In this document: positions 41,257-49,740 of the stretch, one piece after another
Numbering within the stretch: the stretch's first letter is position 1
Layout of the letters: each line of letters opens with the position of its first letter
Source of the DNA: Psychroserpens sp041224425
GTDB taxonomy: Bacteria > Bacteroidota > Bacteroidia > Flavobacteriales > Flavobacteriaceae
Length of the DNA stretch: 64,000 bases
Direction: 5' to 3'
NCBI RefSeq assembly: GCF_041224425.1
Contig: NZ_JBGFGL010000076.1
Span: forward strand, 62,001 to 126,000
Position numbers and translations under genes: made by a program
The notes under the pieces: generated by a model
Database searches by the model: none
The model's input: only the letters and a program-made list of their open reading frames with translations
Told to the model about the DNA's origin: nothing

Positions 41257-43725
41257 ATGAGATTAACACTACTTACCTTTTTTACATTCTTTAGTTTTTT
41301 ATTTGGTTATAGTCAAATCAAAGGAACCGTTGTCGATTCTAAAGACCAACCATTAGCGTTTGTCAATGTTTATATTGAAAACACCTACAAAGGTACCACA
41401 ACAAATGAGGATGGTATCTATGAACTCAACATCTCAAAGCCGAATACCTATACTGTTGTATTTCAATATTTAGGCTATAAAACAGTCAAGAAAACGATTT
41501 CAATAGATTCATTTCCCTTCACTCTTGATACAGTTCTAGAAGATGAAGAAATTACCCTGAATGAAGTAGTTATCAATTCTGAGGAAAATCCTGCAAATGC
41601 TATTATTAGAAAAGCTATTGAAAAACGTAAGGAAAACCTCGAGAAAATTCGAAGCTATAAGGCTGATTTCTATTCACGTGGCTTGATTCGTATCAAGGAT
41701 GCGCCAGAGAAAATATTAGGCCAGGAAATAGGAGATCTTGGTGGTGGACTTGATTCAACCAGAAGTGGTGTCATCTATTTATCTGAAACCATCTCGAAAC
41801 TAGAGTTTCTGAGACCGGACAATCTCAAAGAAAATATCATCGCTTCAAAGGTAAGTGGTGATGATAACGGATTTAGTTTCAATACAGCTTTAGATGTCGA
41901 ATTTGACCTGTATCACAAAACCATAGAACTTGGTAATCAAATCATTTCACCAATTGCGAATAATGCCTTTGGATATTATCGTTACCAACTGGAAGGCGTG
42001 TTTTATGATGACAAAGCGCATTTAATCAACAAGATAAAAGTGACTCCAAAACGTGAAAACGATCCTGTATTCGAAGGTTTCATATATATTGTTGAAGACC
42101 AATGGACCATCTATGCAGCAGAATTGGACGTTACTGGAATCCAAGCCAAATTACCTGCCGTTGATAAAATCAGAGTAACCCAAAACTATTCGTTTTCGGA
42201 AGAGAATAAATTATGGACAAAAATTTCACAAAATATCGATTTTAAATACGGATTGTTTGGTTTTAATGGCGATGGTCGATTTACAGCTGTATACAGTAAT
42301 TATGACATCAATCTAGGTTTGACCAAAAAAGATTTTACCAAGGAAATTGTTTCCTTTGAAAGAGAAGCCAACAAAAAAGATTCTGTCTTTTGGAGTTCTA
42401 TCCGACCTGTTCCTTTAACCGACGAGGAAATTAAAGATTACATCAAAAAAGACAGCATCCAAGTTGTAAGGGATTCCAAAACCTATAAAGATTCAATTGA
42501 TAGTGTTAATAACAAATTTAAACTAGGTAACATCATAAGTGGTTACACCTACTCTAACACCTATGAAAACTGGAGAGCTGGATTTTCTTCTCCACTAGAA
42601 GCTGTAGCTTTTAACACTGTGCAAGGTTGGAATGGTAACATTGGAGGGTTTTTTATGAAAAATTTTGATGAGTACCGACGCTTTTTGCGTATTAATGGAA
42701 ACGCAAATTATGGGTTTAGCGATGATCGCTTACGCGGTACACTTTCGGCCACATATAAATTCAACGATATAAGTCGGCCTTTTTTGTCCATTGCTGGTGG
42801 TGTTGAAACCCGCCAATTTAATAGTTCACAGCCTATTTCAAGACTAGAAAATACTGTGAGCTCCTTATTTTTTGAGGATAATTATATGAAACTTTACGAC
42901 CGAAGTTTTGTGGAAGCTAGTTATTCCGAAGAAATTTTCAACGGACTTCGATTGTTTTCTACCCTTAGTTATGAAAGGCGAAAAGCTTTATTTAATACCA
43001 CAGATCAGGTGGCTTTCCCTGAAGGTGATGATGTTTATACAAGTAACAATCCAATCGATGAAACCGCTTATGGTATAGCACCTTTTGAAACCCACAACAT
43101 AGTTAAATTAAATGTGTTGGCAAGAATTAATTTCGGACAAAAATATTTGAGCTATCCTGATAGCAAATTCAATATGAACAATAGTGATTATCCAACATTG
43201 GTATTAGGCTATGAGAAAGGATTGGCTTCCAATATTGACGATTACAACTTTGATCAAATCAAAGCACGATTATACCAATCGTTTACCGTTTCCAATAAAG
43301 GTCGATTGAGCTATAATATTAGAGCTGGAAAATTTTTCAATGCCGACGATATCGCTTTTATGGATTTCCAACATTTTAATGGAAATCAAACGCATTTCAG
43401 CAGACGAGGAAATTACACAGACGTGTTTAATAATCTTGGCTATTATGACCTAAGCACTAATGATTCCTATCTTGAAATTCATGCTGAACACGACTTCAAT
43501 GGATTTATCTTAAGTCGCGTGCCATTATTGAAAAAATTAAATTTCAATTTGGTGGTTGGTGCCCATTCCTTAGCCACAGCCAATCGAAAACCTTATCAAG
43601 AGTTTACGGTTGGATTGGATAATATTGGTTGGGGAAAATGGCGTTTTTTAAGAGTTGATTACGTACGTTCGTACCAAAGTGGTTTTATAAGTGATGCCAT
43701 CGTTTTCGGACTCAAATTCTTCTAA
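41257..43725 (+). CDS. DUF5686 / carboxypeptidase-regulatory-like outer-membrane protein
   Basis: An 822-residue exported protein. The signal peptide (MRLTLLTFFTFFSFLFGYSQ) is followed by a CarboxypepD_reg-like beta-sandwich (about 21-105: IKGTVVDSKDQPLAFVNVYI, TTTNEDGIYEL), then the DUF5686 region with many alternating strands, consistent with an outer-membrane barrel. The C-terminus ends in Phe (AIVFGLKFF). It resembles TonB-linked proteins but lacks the plug domain. Its stop overlaps the convergent pcm stop by 4 nt. The family is frequent in flavobacteria; its substrate is unknown. Confidence 0.87.
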   Translation: MRLTLLTFFTFFSFLFGYSQIKGTVVDSKDQPLAFVNVYIENTYKGTTTNEDGIYELNISKPNTYTVVFQYLGYKTVKKTISIDSFPFTLDTVLEDEEITLNEVVINSEENPANAIIRKAIEKRKENLEKIRSYKADFYSRGLIRIKDAPEKILGQEIGDLGGGLDSTRSGVIYLSETISKLEFLRPDNLKENIIASKVSGDDNGFSFNTALDVEFDLYHKTIELGNQIISPIANNAFGYYRYQLEGVFYDDKAHLINKIKVTPKRENDPVFEGFIYIVEDQWTIYAAELDVTGIQAKLPAVDKIRVTQNYSFSEENKLWTKISQNIDFKYGLFGFNGDGRFTAVYSNYDINLGLTKKDFTKEIVSFEREANKKDSVFWSSIRPVPLTDEEIKDYIKKDSIQVVRDSKTYKDSIDSVNNKFKLGNIISGYTYSNTYENWRAGFSSPLEAVAFNTVQGWNGNIGGFFMKNFDEYRRFLRINGNANYGFSDDRLRGTLSATYKFNDISRPFLSIAGGVETRQFNSSQPISRLENTVSSLFFEDNYMKLYDRSFVEASYSEEIFNGLRLFSTLSYERRKALFNTTDQVAFPEGDDVYTSNNPIDETAYGIAPFETHNIVKLNVLARINFGQKYLSYPDSKFNMNNSDYPTLVLGYEKGLASNIDDYNFDQIKARLYQSFTVSNKGRLSYNIRAGKFFNADDIAFMDFQHFNGNQTHFSRRGNYTDVFNNLGYYDLSTNDSYLEIHAEHDFNGFILSRVPLLKKLNFNLVVGAHSLATANRKPYQEFTVGLDNIGWGKWRFLRVDYVRSYQSGFISDAIVFGLKFF

Positions 43726-44363
43726 TTTCTATCTTCCAATAAAGGTACAAATCGGAACTCACCATACTCGTGCTGTTCAAATTCTTTAGGTCCTTTACGA
43801 ATAAATAAAGTCATGACTTGAACCTCTTCACCAACAGGAATCACAAGTCGACCACCAATGCGTAATTGACTTAATAATGGTTTTGGAACAAATGGTGCAC
43901 CAGCAGTCACAATCACACCATCAAAAGGCGCCTCATCTTCCAAACCGATGTAGCCATCGCCAAAAATGAGCTTTTTAGCCCTATATCCTAGTCTTGGCAA
44001 AAATTTACTAGTTTTTTTATACAGTTCGTGTTGACGTTCTATGCTATACACTTTTGCACCAAGCTCACAAAGTACAGCGGTTTGATAACCACTACCTGTA
44101 CCTATTTCTAAAATTTTATGACCAGGTTGCACTTGTAATAATTCCGTTTGAAAGGCAACAGTAAAAGGTTGTGAAATAGTTTGGTCTGCAGCAATTGGAA
44201 ACGCTTTATCTTGATAGGCATGATCTAAAAAACCAGAGTCCATAAACAAGTGTCTTGGTATGATACCAATGGCTTCAAGAACCTTTTTATCAGTAATTCC
44301 CTTAGCTTTTATAGTAGCTACTAGCTTTTGACGAAGTCCTTTATGTTTAAATGTATCTTTCAA
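43722..44363 (-). CDS. pcm: Protein-L-isoaspartate O-methyltransferase (TTG start)
   Basis: A 213-residue SAM-dependent enzyme that starts repair of isoaspartyl residues. PRHLFMDSGFLDHAYQDKAFPI and ADQTISQPFTVAFQTELL are the substrate-side motifs; ILEIGTGSGYQTAVLCELG is the SAM motif I and GVIVTAGAP motif II. Homologues begin MKDT-x-x-H-x-GLR, and the matching frame here begins with TTG at 44363; an in-frame stop lies 6 codons upstream and no ATG is available. Length is normal with the TTG start. Confidence 0.94.
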   Translation of the reverse strand: MKDTFKHKGLRQKLVATIKAKGITDKKVLEAIGIIPRHLFMDSGFLDHAYQDKAFPIAADQTISQPFTVAFQTELLQVQPGHKILEIGTGSGYQTAVLCELGAKVYSIERQHELYKKTSKFLPRLGYRAKKLIFGDGYIGLEDEAPFDGVIVTAGAPFVPKPLLSQLRIGGRLVIPVGEEVQVMTLFIRKGPKEFEQHEYGEFRFVPLLEDRN

Positions 44364-44494
44364 AATTCCGGTTTTTCATTGTAAAAATAAACCAAAGAAA
44401 GCGATGCTGAAAATTAAATTTTAGAGATTTATCAACCTATTAAAAACTGCATTGATTTAATGCATAAATCTCATAAAATTACTTTTAAAAATCT

Positions 44495-44502
44495 TATTTT
44501 TG
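44495..44502 (+). promoter_or_regulatory. Candidate -7 box (TATTTTTG) of the Gfo/Idh oxidoreductase gene
   Basis: A TAnnTTTG match 17 nt upstream of ATG 44519, in the divergent gap to pcm. The -33 element is unclear. Confidence 0.42.
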
Positions 44503-44518
44503 TTGAAAACGCAAAACG

Positions 44519-45478
44519 ATGTTAAAAGCAGGAGTACTTGGTGCTGGTCATCTTGGAAAGATACATTTAAGGTTGTTGAATCAATCTGAAAAATATGAAC
44601 TGGTTGGTTTTTATGATGCCGACCCTGTCAATGCCAAAAAGGTAGTTGACGAGTTTGGTTACAAGTATTTTGAAAACATTGAAGACTTAATCGATGCTGT
44701 CGATATGGTCGATATTGTCACACCTACACTCTCTCATTACGAGTGTGCCAAAAAAGCTATTGCTAAAGGGAAACATATTTTTATTGAAAAGCCCATTACT
44801 AATACAGTTGAGGAGGCCGAACACATAAGAGAGCTTTTGGCTCAACATGATATTCGAGGTCAGGTTGGTCATGTAGAGCGTTTCAATCCAGCATTTATTG
44901 CTGTAAGGGAACAGATTAACAATCCGATGTTTATTGAAACCCATCGATTAGCCGAATTTAATCCTAGAGGAACCGATGTTCCTGTGGTTTTGGATTTGAT
45001 GATTCATGACATTGACATCATTCTAAGTGTGGTACAATCTAAAGTAAAGCATATATCTGCCAGTGGTGTTTCCGTTATTAGTGACACACCAGATATTGCA
45101 AATGCTCGAATAGAATTCGAAAATGGATGTGTTGCCAATTTAACAGCTAGTCGGATTTCCCTTAAAAACATGCGCAAAACGCGATTTTTCCAAAAAGACG
45201 CTTACATCTCTGTCGACTTTCTAGAAAAAAAATGTGAAGTGGTCAAAATGAAAGATGCACCAGAGCAACCAGGCGATTTTGATATGATTCTTCAAAATGC
45301 AGAAGGGATCAAAAAGCAAATCTACTTCGACAATCCAAATATTTCCAACAACAATGCCATTTTAGACGAATTGGAAACCTTTGCGGAAGCTATCAACAAC
45401 AACACAACACCTATTGTAACACTTCAAGATGGTACAGAAGCCTTACGTGTTGCAAACATGATTATAAACCAATTTTAA
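44519..45478 (+). CDS. Gfo/Idh/MocA-family oxidoreductase
   Basis: A 319-residue NAD(P)-dependent enzyme. The N-terminal Rossmann motif AGVLGAGHLGKIHLRLL is followed by GKHIFIEKPITNTVEEA, the EKP lysine of the family, and DLMIHDIDIILSVV with the catalytic His/Asp region. The C-terminal half forms the substrate-binding beta sheet. Substrates in this family are sugars, inositols or related molecules; the specific one cannot be told. It leads a forward run and is 22 nt upstream of the 3-hydroxyacyl-CoA dehydrogenase gene, which suggests co-transcription. Confidence 0.9.
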   Translation: MLKAGVLGAGHLGKIHLRLLNQSEKYELVGFYDADPVNAKKVVDEFGYKYFENIEDLIDAVDMVDIVTPTLSHYECAKKAIAKGKHIFIEKPITNTVEEAEHIRELLAQHDIRGQVGHVERFNPAFIAVREQINNPMFIETHRLAEFNPRGTDVPVVLDLMIHDIDIILSVVQSKVKHISASGVSVISDTPDIANARIEFENGCVANLTASRISLKNMRKTRFFQKDAYISVDFLEKKCEVVKMKDAPEQPGDFDMILQNAEGIKKQIYFDNPNISNNNAILDELETFAEAINNNTTPIVTLQDGTEALRVANMIINQF

Positions 45479-45500
45479 AAGAATAAACCAAAATACAGAT

Positions 45501-46388
45501 ATGAAAAATGTAGCAGTTATTGGAGCTGGAACTATGGGAAATGGAATTGCCCATACGTTTGCCCAATCCGGATTTAAAGTTCAACTCATAGATATTAGCG
45601 AAGCCTCATTAAAACGTGGCATGGCAACCATTGAAAAAAACTTGGATAGAATGGTTGCTAAGGAAAAGATTTCCGAAGAGGATAAACAACAGACTTTAAA
45701 TAATATTTCAACCTTTACCAACTTAACAGAAGGTGTTGAATATGCCAGTTTGGTTGTTGAAGCTGCTACAGAAAACATCAATCTCAAACTAGATATCTTC
45801 AAACAACTTGACGAGGCTTGTCCTGAAGATACCATTCTCGCTACCAATACCTCATCTATTTCTATTACTCAAATTGCAGCGGTCACATCTCGACCAGAAA
45901 TGGTCATCGGAATGCACTTTATGAATCCAGTACCAATTATGAAATTGGTAGAGATCATTCGTGGATACAATACTAGCGATGAAGTTACTGAAACGATTAT
46001 GGAACTGTCCAAAACATTAGGTAAGATTCCTACTGAAGTAAATGATTATCCTGGTTTTGTTGCTAATAGAATCTTAATGCCAATGATCAACGAATCTATC
46101 GAAACCTTATACAATGGTGTTGCAGGTGTTGAAGAAATTGATACCGTCATGAAATTAGGCATGGCACATCCAATGGGTCCATTGCAACTGGCTGATTTTA
46201 TCGGATTGGATGTATGCTTATCCATTTTAAACGTGATGTACGATGGATTCAAAAATCCAAAATATGCGCCTTGTCCACTTTTGGTTAATATGGTTCGTGC
46301 TGGAAAATTAGGTGTGAAGTCTGGAGAAGGATTTTATGATTATTCAGAAAGTAGAAAAGCTGAAAAAGTATCTAAGCAATTTGCCTAA
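45501..46388 (+). CDS. 3-hydroxybutyryl-CoA dehydrogenase
   Basis: A 295-residue NAD-dependent enzyme that interconverts 3-hydroxybutyryl-CoA and acetoacetyl-CoA. The Rossmann motif VAVIGAGTMGNGIAHTFAQSG, EAATENINLKLDIFKQLD, NTSSISITQIA and IGMHFMNPVPIMKLVEII (catalytic His) are present. The C-terminal domain has DYPGFVANRILMPMINE and MGPLQLADFIGLDV. The length fits the single-domain Hbd/PaaH form, not the fused FadB type. It lies 22 nt after the Gfo/Idh gene. Confidence 0.93.
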   Translation: MKNVAVIGAGTMGNGIAHTFAQSGFKVQLIDISEASLKRGMATIEKNLDRMVAKEKISEEDKQQTLNNISTFTNLTEGVEYASLVVEAATENINLKLDIFKQLDEACPEDTILATNTSSISITQIAAVTSRPEMVIGMHFMNPVPIMKLVEIIRGYNTSDEVTETIMELSKTLGKIPTEVNDYPGFVANRILMPMINESIETLYNGVAGVEEIDTVMKLGMAHPMGPLQLADFIGLDVCLSILNVMYDGFKNPKYAPCPLLVNMVRAGKLGVKSGEGFYDYSESRKAEKVSKQFA

Positions 46389-46426
46389 AAACAATTATTT
46401 AGCACCTTTAAAAGTTATTACTTTTT

Positions 46427-47665
46427 ATGGCTAAAGTCATTCCATTTAAAGCGGTCAGACCTACAAGAGCCATTGTTGGCTTAGTCGCTTCACGACCTTA
46501 TCAGAGCTATACCGTTTATGAACGTGAATCTAGAATGGATTACAACCCGTTTAGTTTTCTTCACATTGTAAATCCTGGATATAAATATGATCAAGTCATT
46601 ACTGGAGAAGATCGTTATAAATTGGTAAAAAACAGATACTTGGAATTTAAAGAAGATGGCATTTTCATTCAAGATAACAAGCCCTCTTTTTATGTCTATA
46701 AAATTGTAAATCGTCACGGACAAGAATTTAATGGCATCATTGCCGCTACAAGTGCTGAGGATTATGTAAATGATGTCATCAAAAAACACGAAGACACCAT
46801 AACCGTTCGGGAAAAAACATTTAAAACCTATTTACAAACCGTTGGTTTTAATGCTGAACCTGTCCTCCTTACCTATCCTGATAATTCCGTTTTATCTGAA
46901 ATTATCAAAAACACCCAAAAAGGTCATGCCGAATTTGAATTTACAATGACCTATAGAGATACTCATTACCTCTGGAAAATTGACGATGCTGATACTTTAG
47001 CGACCATTCAAAATGAATTCGAACAAATGAAAACCATCTATATTGCAGATGGTCACCACAGATCGGCTTCTTCTGGTTTGCTTTACCTCGATGAAAAAGC
47101 CAACAATCCGAATCATAAAGGGACAGAAAATTACAACTATTTCATGTCGTATCTTATACCTGAATCTGATTTAGTGATCCATGAATTCAATCGACTGATA
47201 AAAGACTTAAATGGTTTAAGTAAAGAGGAATTTCTAATTAAACTTGATGAATTGTATCGCATAGAAAATCGCGGTGACATACCATACAGTCCTTCAAAAG
47301 AGCATCATTTCAGTATGTATTTGGATGGTGAATTTTATTCATTATATTTAAGAAAGGCTCGCTATGAATTTCATACAGCTTTAGACCGCTTGGATGCCCA
47401 ATTATTATATAAAACCGTTTTACAGCCTATTTTAGGAATACAGGATTTAAGAAATGACAACCGAATTGAATATGTGAATGGTCGTCACGAAATGATCACT
47501 ATTAAAAGCAGTGTCGACAGTGGTGAGTTTGAAGTTGGTTTTGGCATGTGTCCTGCTACTGTAGAACAAATGAAACAAATTGCCGATGAAGGCTTAAAAA
47601 TGCCTCCTAAAAGCACTTACATTCTTCCTAAATTACGCAGTGGAATTACGATTTACGAATTATGA
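46427..47665 (+). CDS. DUF1015 family protein
   Basis: A 412-residue cytoplasmic protein of the DUF1015 (PF06245-type) family. KVIPFKAVRPTRAIVGLVAS, SFLHIVNPGYKYD, IYIADGHHRSASSGL and MSYLIPESDLVIHEFNRLI are the conserved blocks; the His-rich ADGHHR motif suggests a catalytic or metal role. Its stop overlaps the yggS start by 4 nt (ATGA). In other genomes the family is often near serine or PLP genes, which fits this neighbour. The reaction is not known to me. Confidence 0.88.
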   Translation: MAKVIPFKAVRPTRAIVGLVASRPYQSYTVYERESRMDYNPFSFLHIVNPGYKYDQVITGEDRYKLVKNRYLEFKEDGIFIQDNKPSFYVYKIVNRHGQEFNGIIAATSAEDYVNDVIKKHEDTITVREKTFKTYLQTVGFNAEPVLLTYPDNSVLSEIIKNTQKGHAEFEFTMTYRDTHYLWKIDDADTLATIQNEFEQMKTIYIADGHHRSASSGLLYLDEKANNPNHKGTENYNYFMSYLIPESDLVIHEFNRLIKDLNGLSKEEFLIKLDELYRIENRGDIPYSPSKEHHFSMYLDGEFYSLYLRKARYEFHTALDRLDAQLLYKTVLQPILGIQDLRNDNRIEYVNGRHEMITIKSSVDSGEFEVGFGMCPATVEQMKQIADEGLKMPPKSTYILPKLRSGITIYEL

Positions 47666-48333
47666 CAGACATCAAACATAATCTCAAAACCATTTTATCA
47701 TCCATACCAGAGCATGTTACCTTAGTTGCAGTTTCAAAAACAAAACCTGTTCCAGAGCTTATGGAAGCTTATAAAGCTGGACAACGCGTATTTGGTGAAA
47801 ACAAGATCCAGGAAATGGTTGAGAAATATGAACAGATGCCTAAAGATGTGCAATGGCACATGATTGGACATGTACAAAGTAATAAGGTCAAATATATGGC
47901 TGAGTTTGTAAGTTTGATTCATGGTGTGGATAAGCTAAAACTTCTTAAAGAAATTGATAAGCAAGCCAAAAAACATGAGCGCATCATTGATTGTCTTTTA
48001 CAAATTAAAATTGCTGAAGAAGACAGTAAATTTGGAATGTCAGCCAAGGATGCCAAAACGTTGATCACATCTTCAGAATTATCTGGATTAAAAAATGTAT
48101 GTATTACAGGTGTGATGGGAATGGCGACATTTACGGAAGACAATCAACAAATTGAACAAGAGTTCAAACGCTTAAAACATATTTTCGATGAGCTTAAAGT
48201 CTATTCTTCCGATAATTGTAAGCTAAAAACCATTTCAATGGGCATGAGTGGCGATTATCAAATTGCAATTGCCTGTGGCAGTACCATGATTCGTGTTGGA
48301 AGTAGTATATTTGGAGCTAGAAATTACGGCTAA
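47662..48333 (+). CDS. yggS: YggS-family PLP homeostasis protein
   Basis: A 223-residue PLP-binding protein with the alanine-racemase TIM-barrel fold. The PLP lysine is in LVAVSKTKPVPELMEAY; VFGENKIQEMVEK, WHMIGHVQSNKVKYM, GVMGMATFTED and the phosphate-binding SMGMSGDYQIAIACGSTMIRVGS follow. It has no known catalytic activity and maintains the vitamin B6 balance. It is translationally coupled to the DUF1015 gene. Only 33 nt separate it from the exonuclease fusion. Confidence 0.95.
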   Translation: MTDIKHNLKTILSSIPEHVTLVAVSKTKPVPELMEAYKAGQRVFGENKIQEMVEKYEQMPKDVQWHMIGHVQSNKVKYMAEFVSLIHGVDKLKLLKEIDKQAKKHERIIDCLLQIKIAEEDSKFGMSAKDAKTLITSSELSGLKNVCITGVMGMATFTEDNQQIEQEFKRLKHIFDELKVYSSDNCKLKTISMGMSGDYQIAIACGSTMIRVGSSIFGARNYG

Positions 48334-48366
48334 AATAGCAGCTCAATGTTAAACCGATAAAACACG

Positions 48367-49740
48367 ATTATTTACGCAATATTAGACATAGAAACTACTG
48401 GTGGCAAGTACAATGAAGAAGGCATTACAGAAATTGCCATATATAAGTTTGATGGCCATAAAGTAGTTGATAAGTTTATCAGTCTAGTAAATCCAGAGCG
48501 GGAAATCCAGCCTTTTGTAGTAAATCTTACTGGCATCAATAGCAACATGTTGAAATCGGCTCCCAAATTTTATGAAATTGCCAAACGTGTTGTTGAAATT
48601 ACAGAGGATTGTATCATTGTTGCACATAATGCCGATTTCGACTATAGAATCCTTCGAACTGAATTTAAACGTCTAGGGTTCGGATTTAAAAGACAAACAC
48701 TTTGTACTGTTGAGCTTTCACAAAAACTAATTCCTAATCAGTCGTCTTATAGTTTAGGAAAACTGACAAGATCGTTGGGAATTCCAGTTACCGACAGACA
48801 TCGTGCCAATGGTGATGCTATGGCTACGGTCAAGTTGTTCAAAATGCTTTTGAGCAAAGACTTAGACAAAAATATTATTAAGGACAATGTAAAAAAAGCG
48901 GTTTCCGAAAAGCGTTTACATCCAAATCATAAATCGATTATAGAAGGTTTACCTGCGGAAACTGGTGTCTATTATATTCATGATAATACAGGTCGGATCA
49001 TCTATATTGGAAAAAGTAAAAATATCAAACACAGAATCAATCAGCACCTTACAGACTCCAATCCTAAATCTAAAAAAATCCAGCTTCAAGTCGCTTCGGT
49101 GACCTATGAGAAAACTGGTAGTGAACTTATAGCTTTACTCAAGGAAAGTGAAGAGATCAAACGCAATAAGCCAATGCATAATAGGGCTTTAAAGCGGAAT
49201 ATTTTTACACATGCGCTATACAGTTTCATTGATGATTCAGGATATCTCAATCTAAAGATTGATAAAGCTAAAAACGGACACAAGCCTATCACAACATTCG
49301 GGAATATACAATCGGCAAAAAGCTTTTTAAACAATGTTCTTGAAAACTATGAACTCTGTCAGAAACTAACTGGTCTCTACCCTTCTGAAAGTAATTGTTT
49401 CAACTATACCATAAAACAATGCCATGGTGCATGTATTTCAAAAGAACCTTCAGACATCTACAATAAACGTGTAGAGCAACTAATACATAATTATAGCTAC
49501 GAAAACCAAAACATGATTATTGTTGATAGAGGTCGTGATATTGATGAACGCAGTTTGGTATATATTGAAAACGGTCAGTTTAAAGGTTTAGGCTTTTTTG
49601 ATCTGAACTATCAAATCACCAATCAAGAAGTGCTTCAGTCTATTATTACACCAATGCAAAACAATAGAGATACACAACATATTATTCAAAGTTACATCAG
49701 ACGTAGCAAGCACGTTAAAATCATAAAGCTTCCTAATTAA
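48367..49740 (+). CDS. DnaQ-type exonuclease fused to a GIY-YIG (UvrC/Cho-like) domain, ATT start
   Basis: About 457 residues. The frame is closed by TAA at 48358-48360 and then reads AAC ACG ATT ATT TAC GCA, so ATT 48367 (or ATT 48370) must be the start to keep the exonuclease core ILDIETTGGKYNEEGITEIA. The next ATG (48547) would delete it. The DEDDh domain (1-165) has IVAHNADFDYRIL and HRANGDAMATVKLF. The GIY-YIG domain (about 195-285) has ETGVYYIHDNTGRIIYIGKS. The rest resembles the UvrC Cys region (NYTIKQCHGACI). It is probably a DNA repair nuclease. It is linked to the next gene by a TAATG overlap. Confidence 0.85.
   Translation: MIYAILDIETTGGKYNEEGITEIAIYKFDGHKVVDKFISLVNPEREIQPFVVNLTGINSNMLKSAPKFYEIAKRVVEITEDCIIVAHNADFDYRILRTEFKRLGFGFKRQTLCTVELSQKLIPNQSSYSLGKLTRSLGIPVTDRHRANGDAMATVKLFKMLLSKDLDKNIIKDNVKKAVSEKRLHPNHKSIIEGLPAETGVYYIHDNTGRIIYIGKSKNIKHRINQHLTDSNPKSKKIQLQVASVTYEKTGSELIALLKESEEIKRNKPMHNRALKRNIFTHALYSFIDDSGYLNLKIDKAKNGHKPITTFGNIQSAKSFLNNVLENYELCQKLTGLYPSESNCFNYTIKQCHGACISKEPSDIYNKRVEQLIHNYSYENQNMIIVDRGRDIDERSLVYIENGQFKGLGFFDLNYQITNQEVLQSIITPMQNNRDTQHIIQSYIRRSKHVKIIKLPN

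Noticed and set aside
48301..48366. Frameshift joining yggS and the exonuclease gene
   Set aside because: yggS ends at its normal length with its full C-terminal motif, and the exonuclease domain begins complete right after; a non-ATG start explains the layout.
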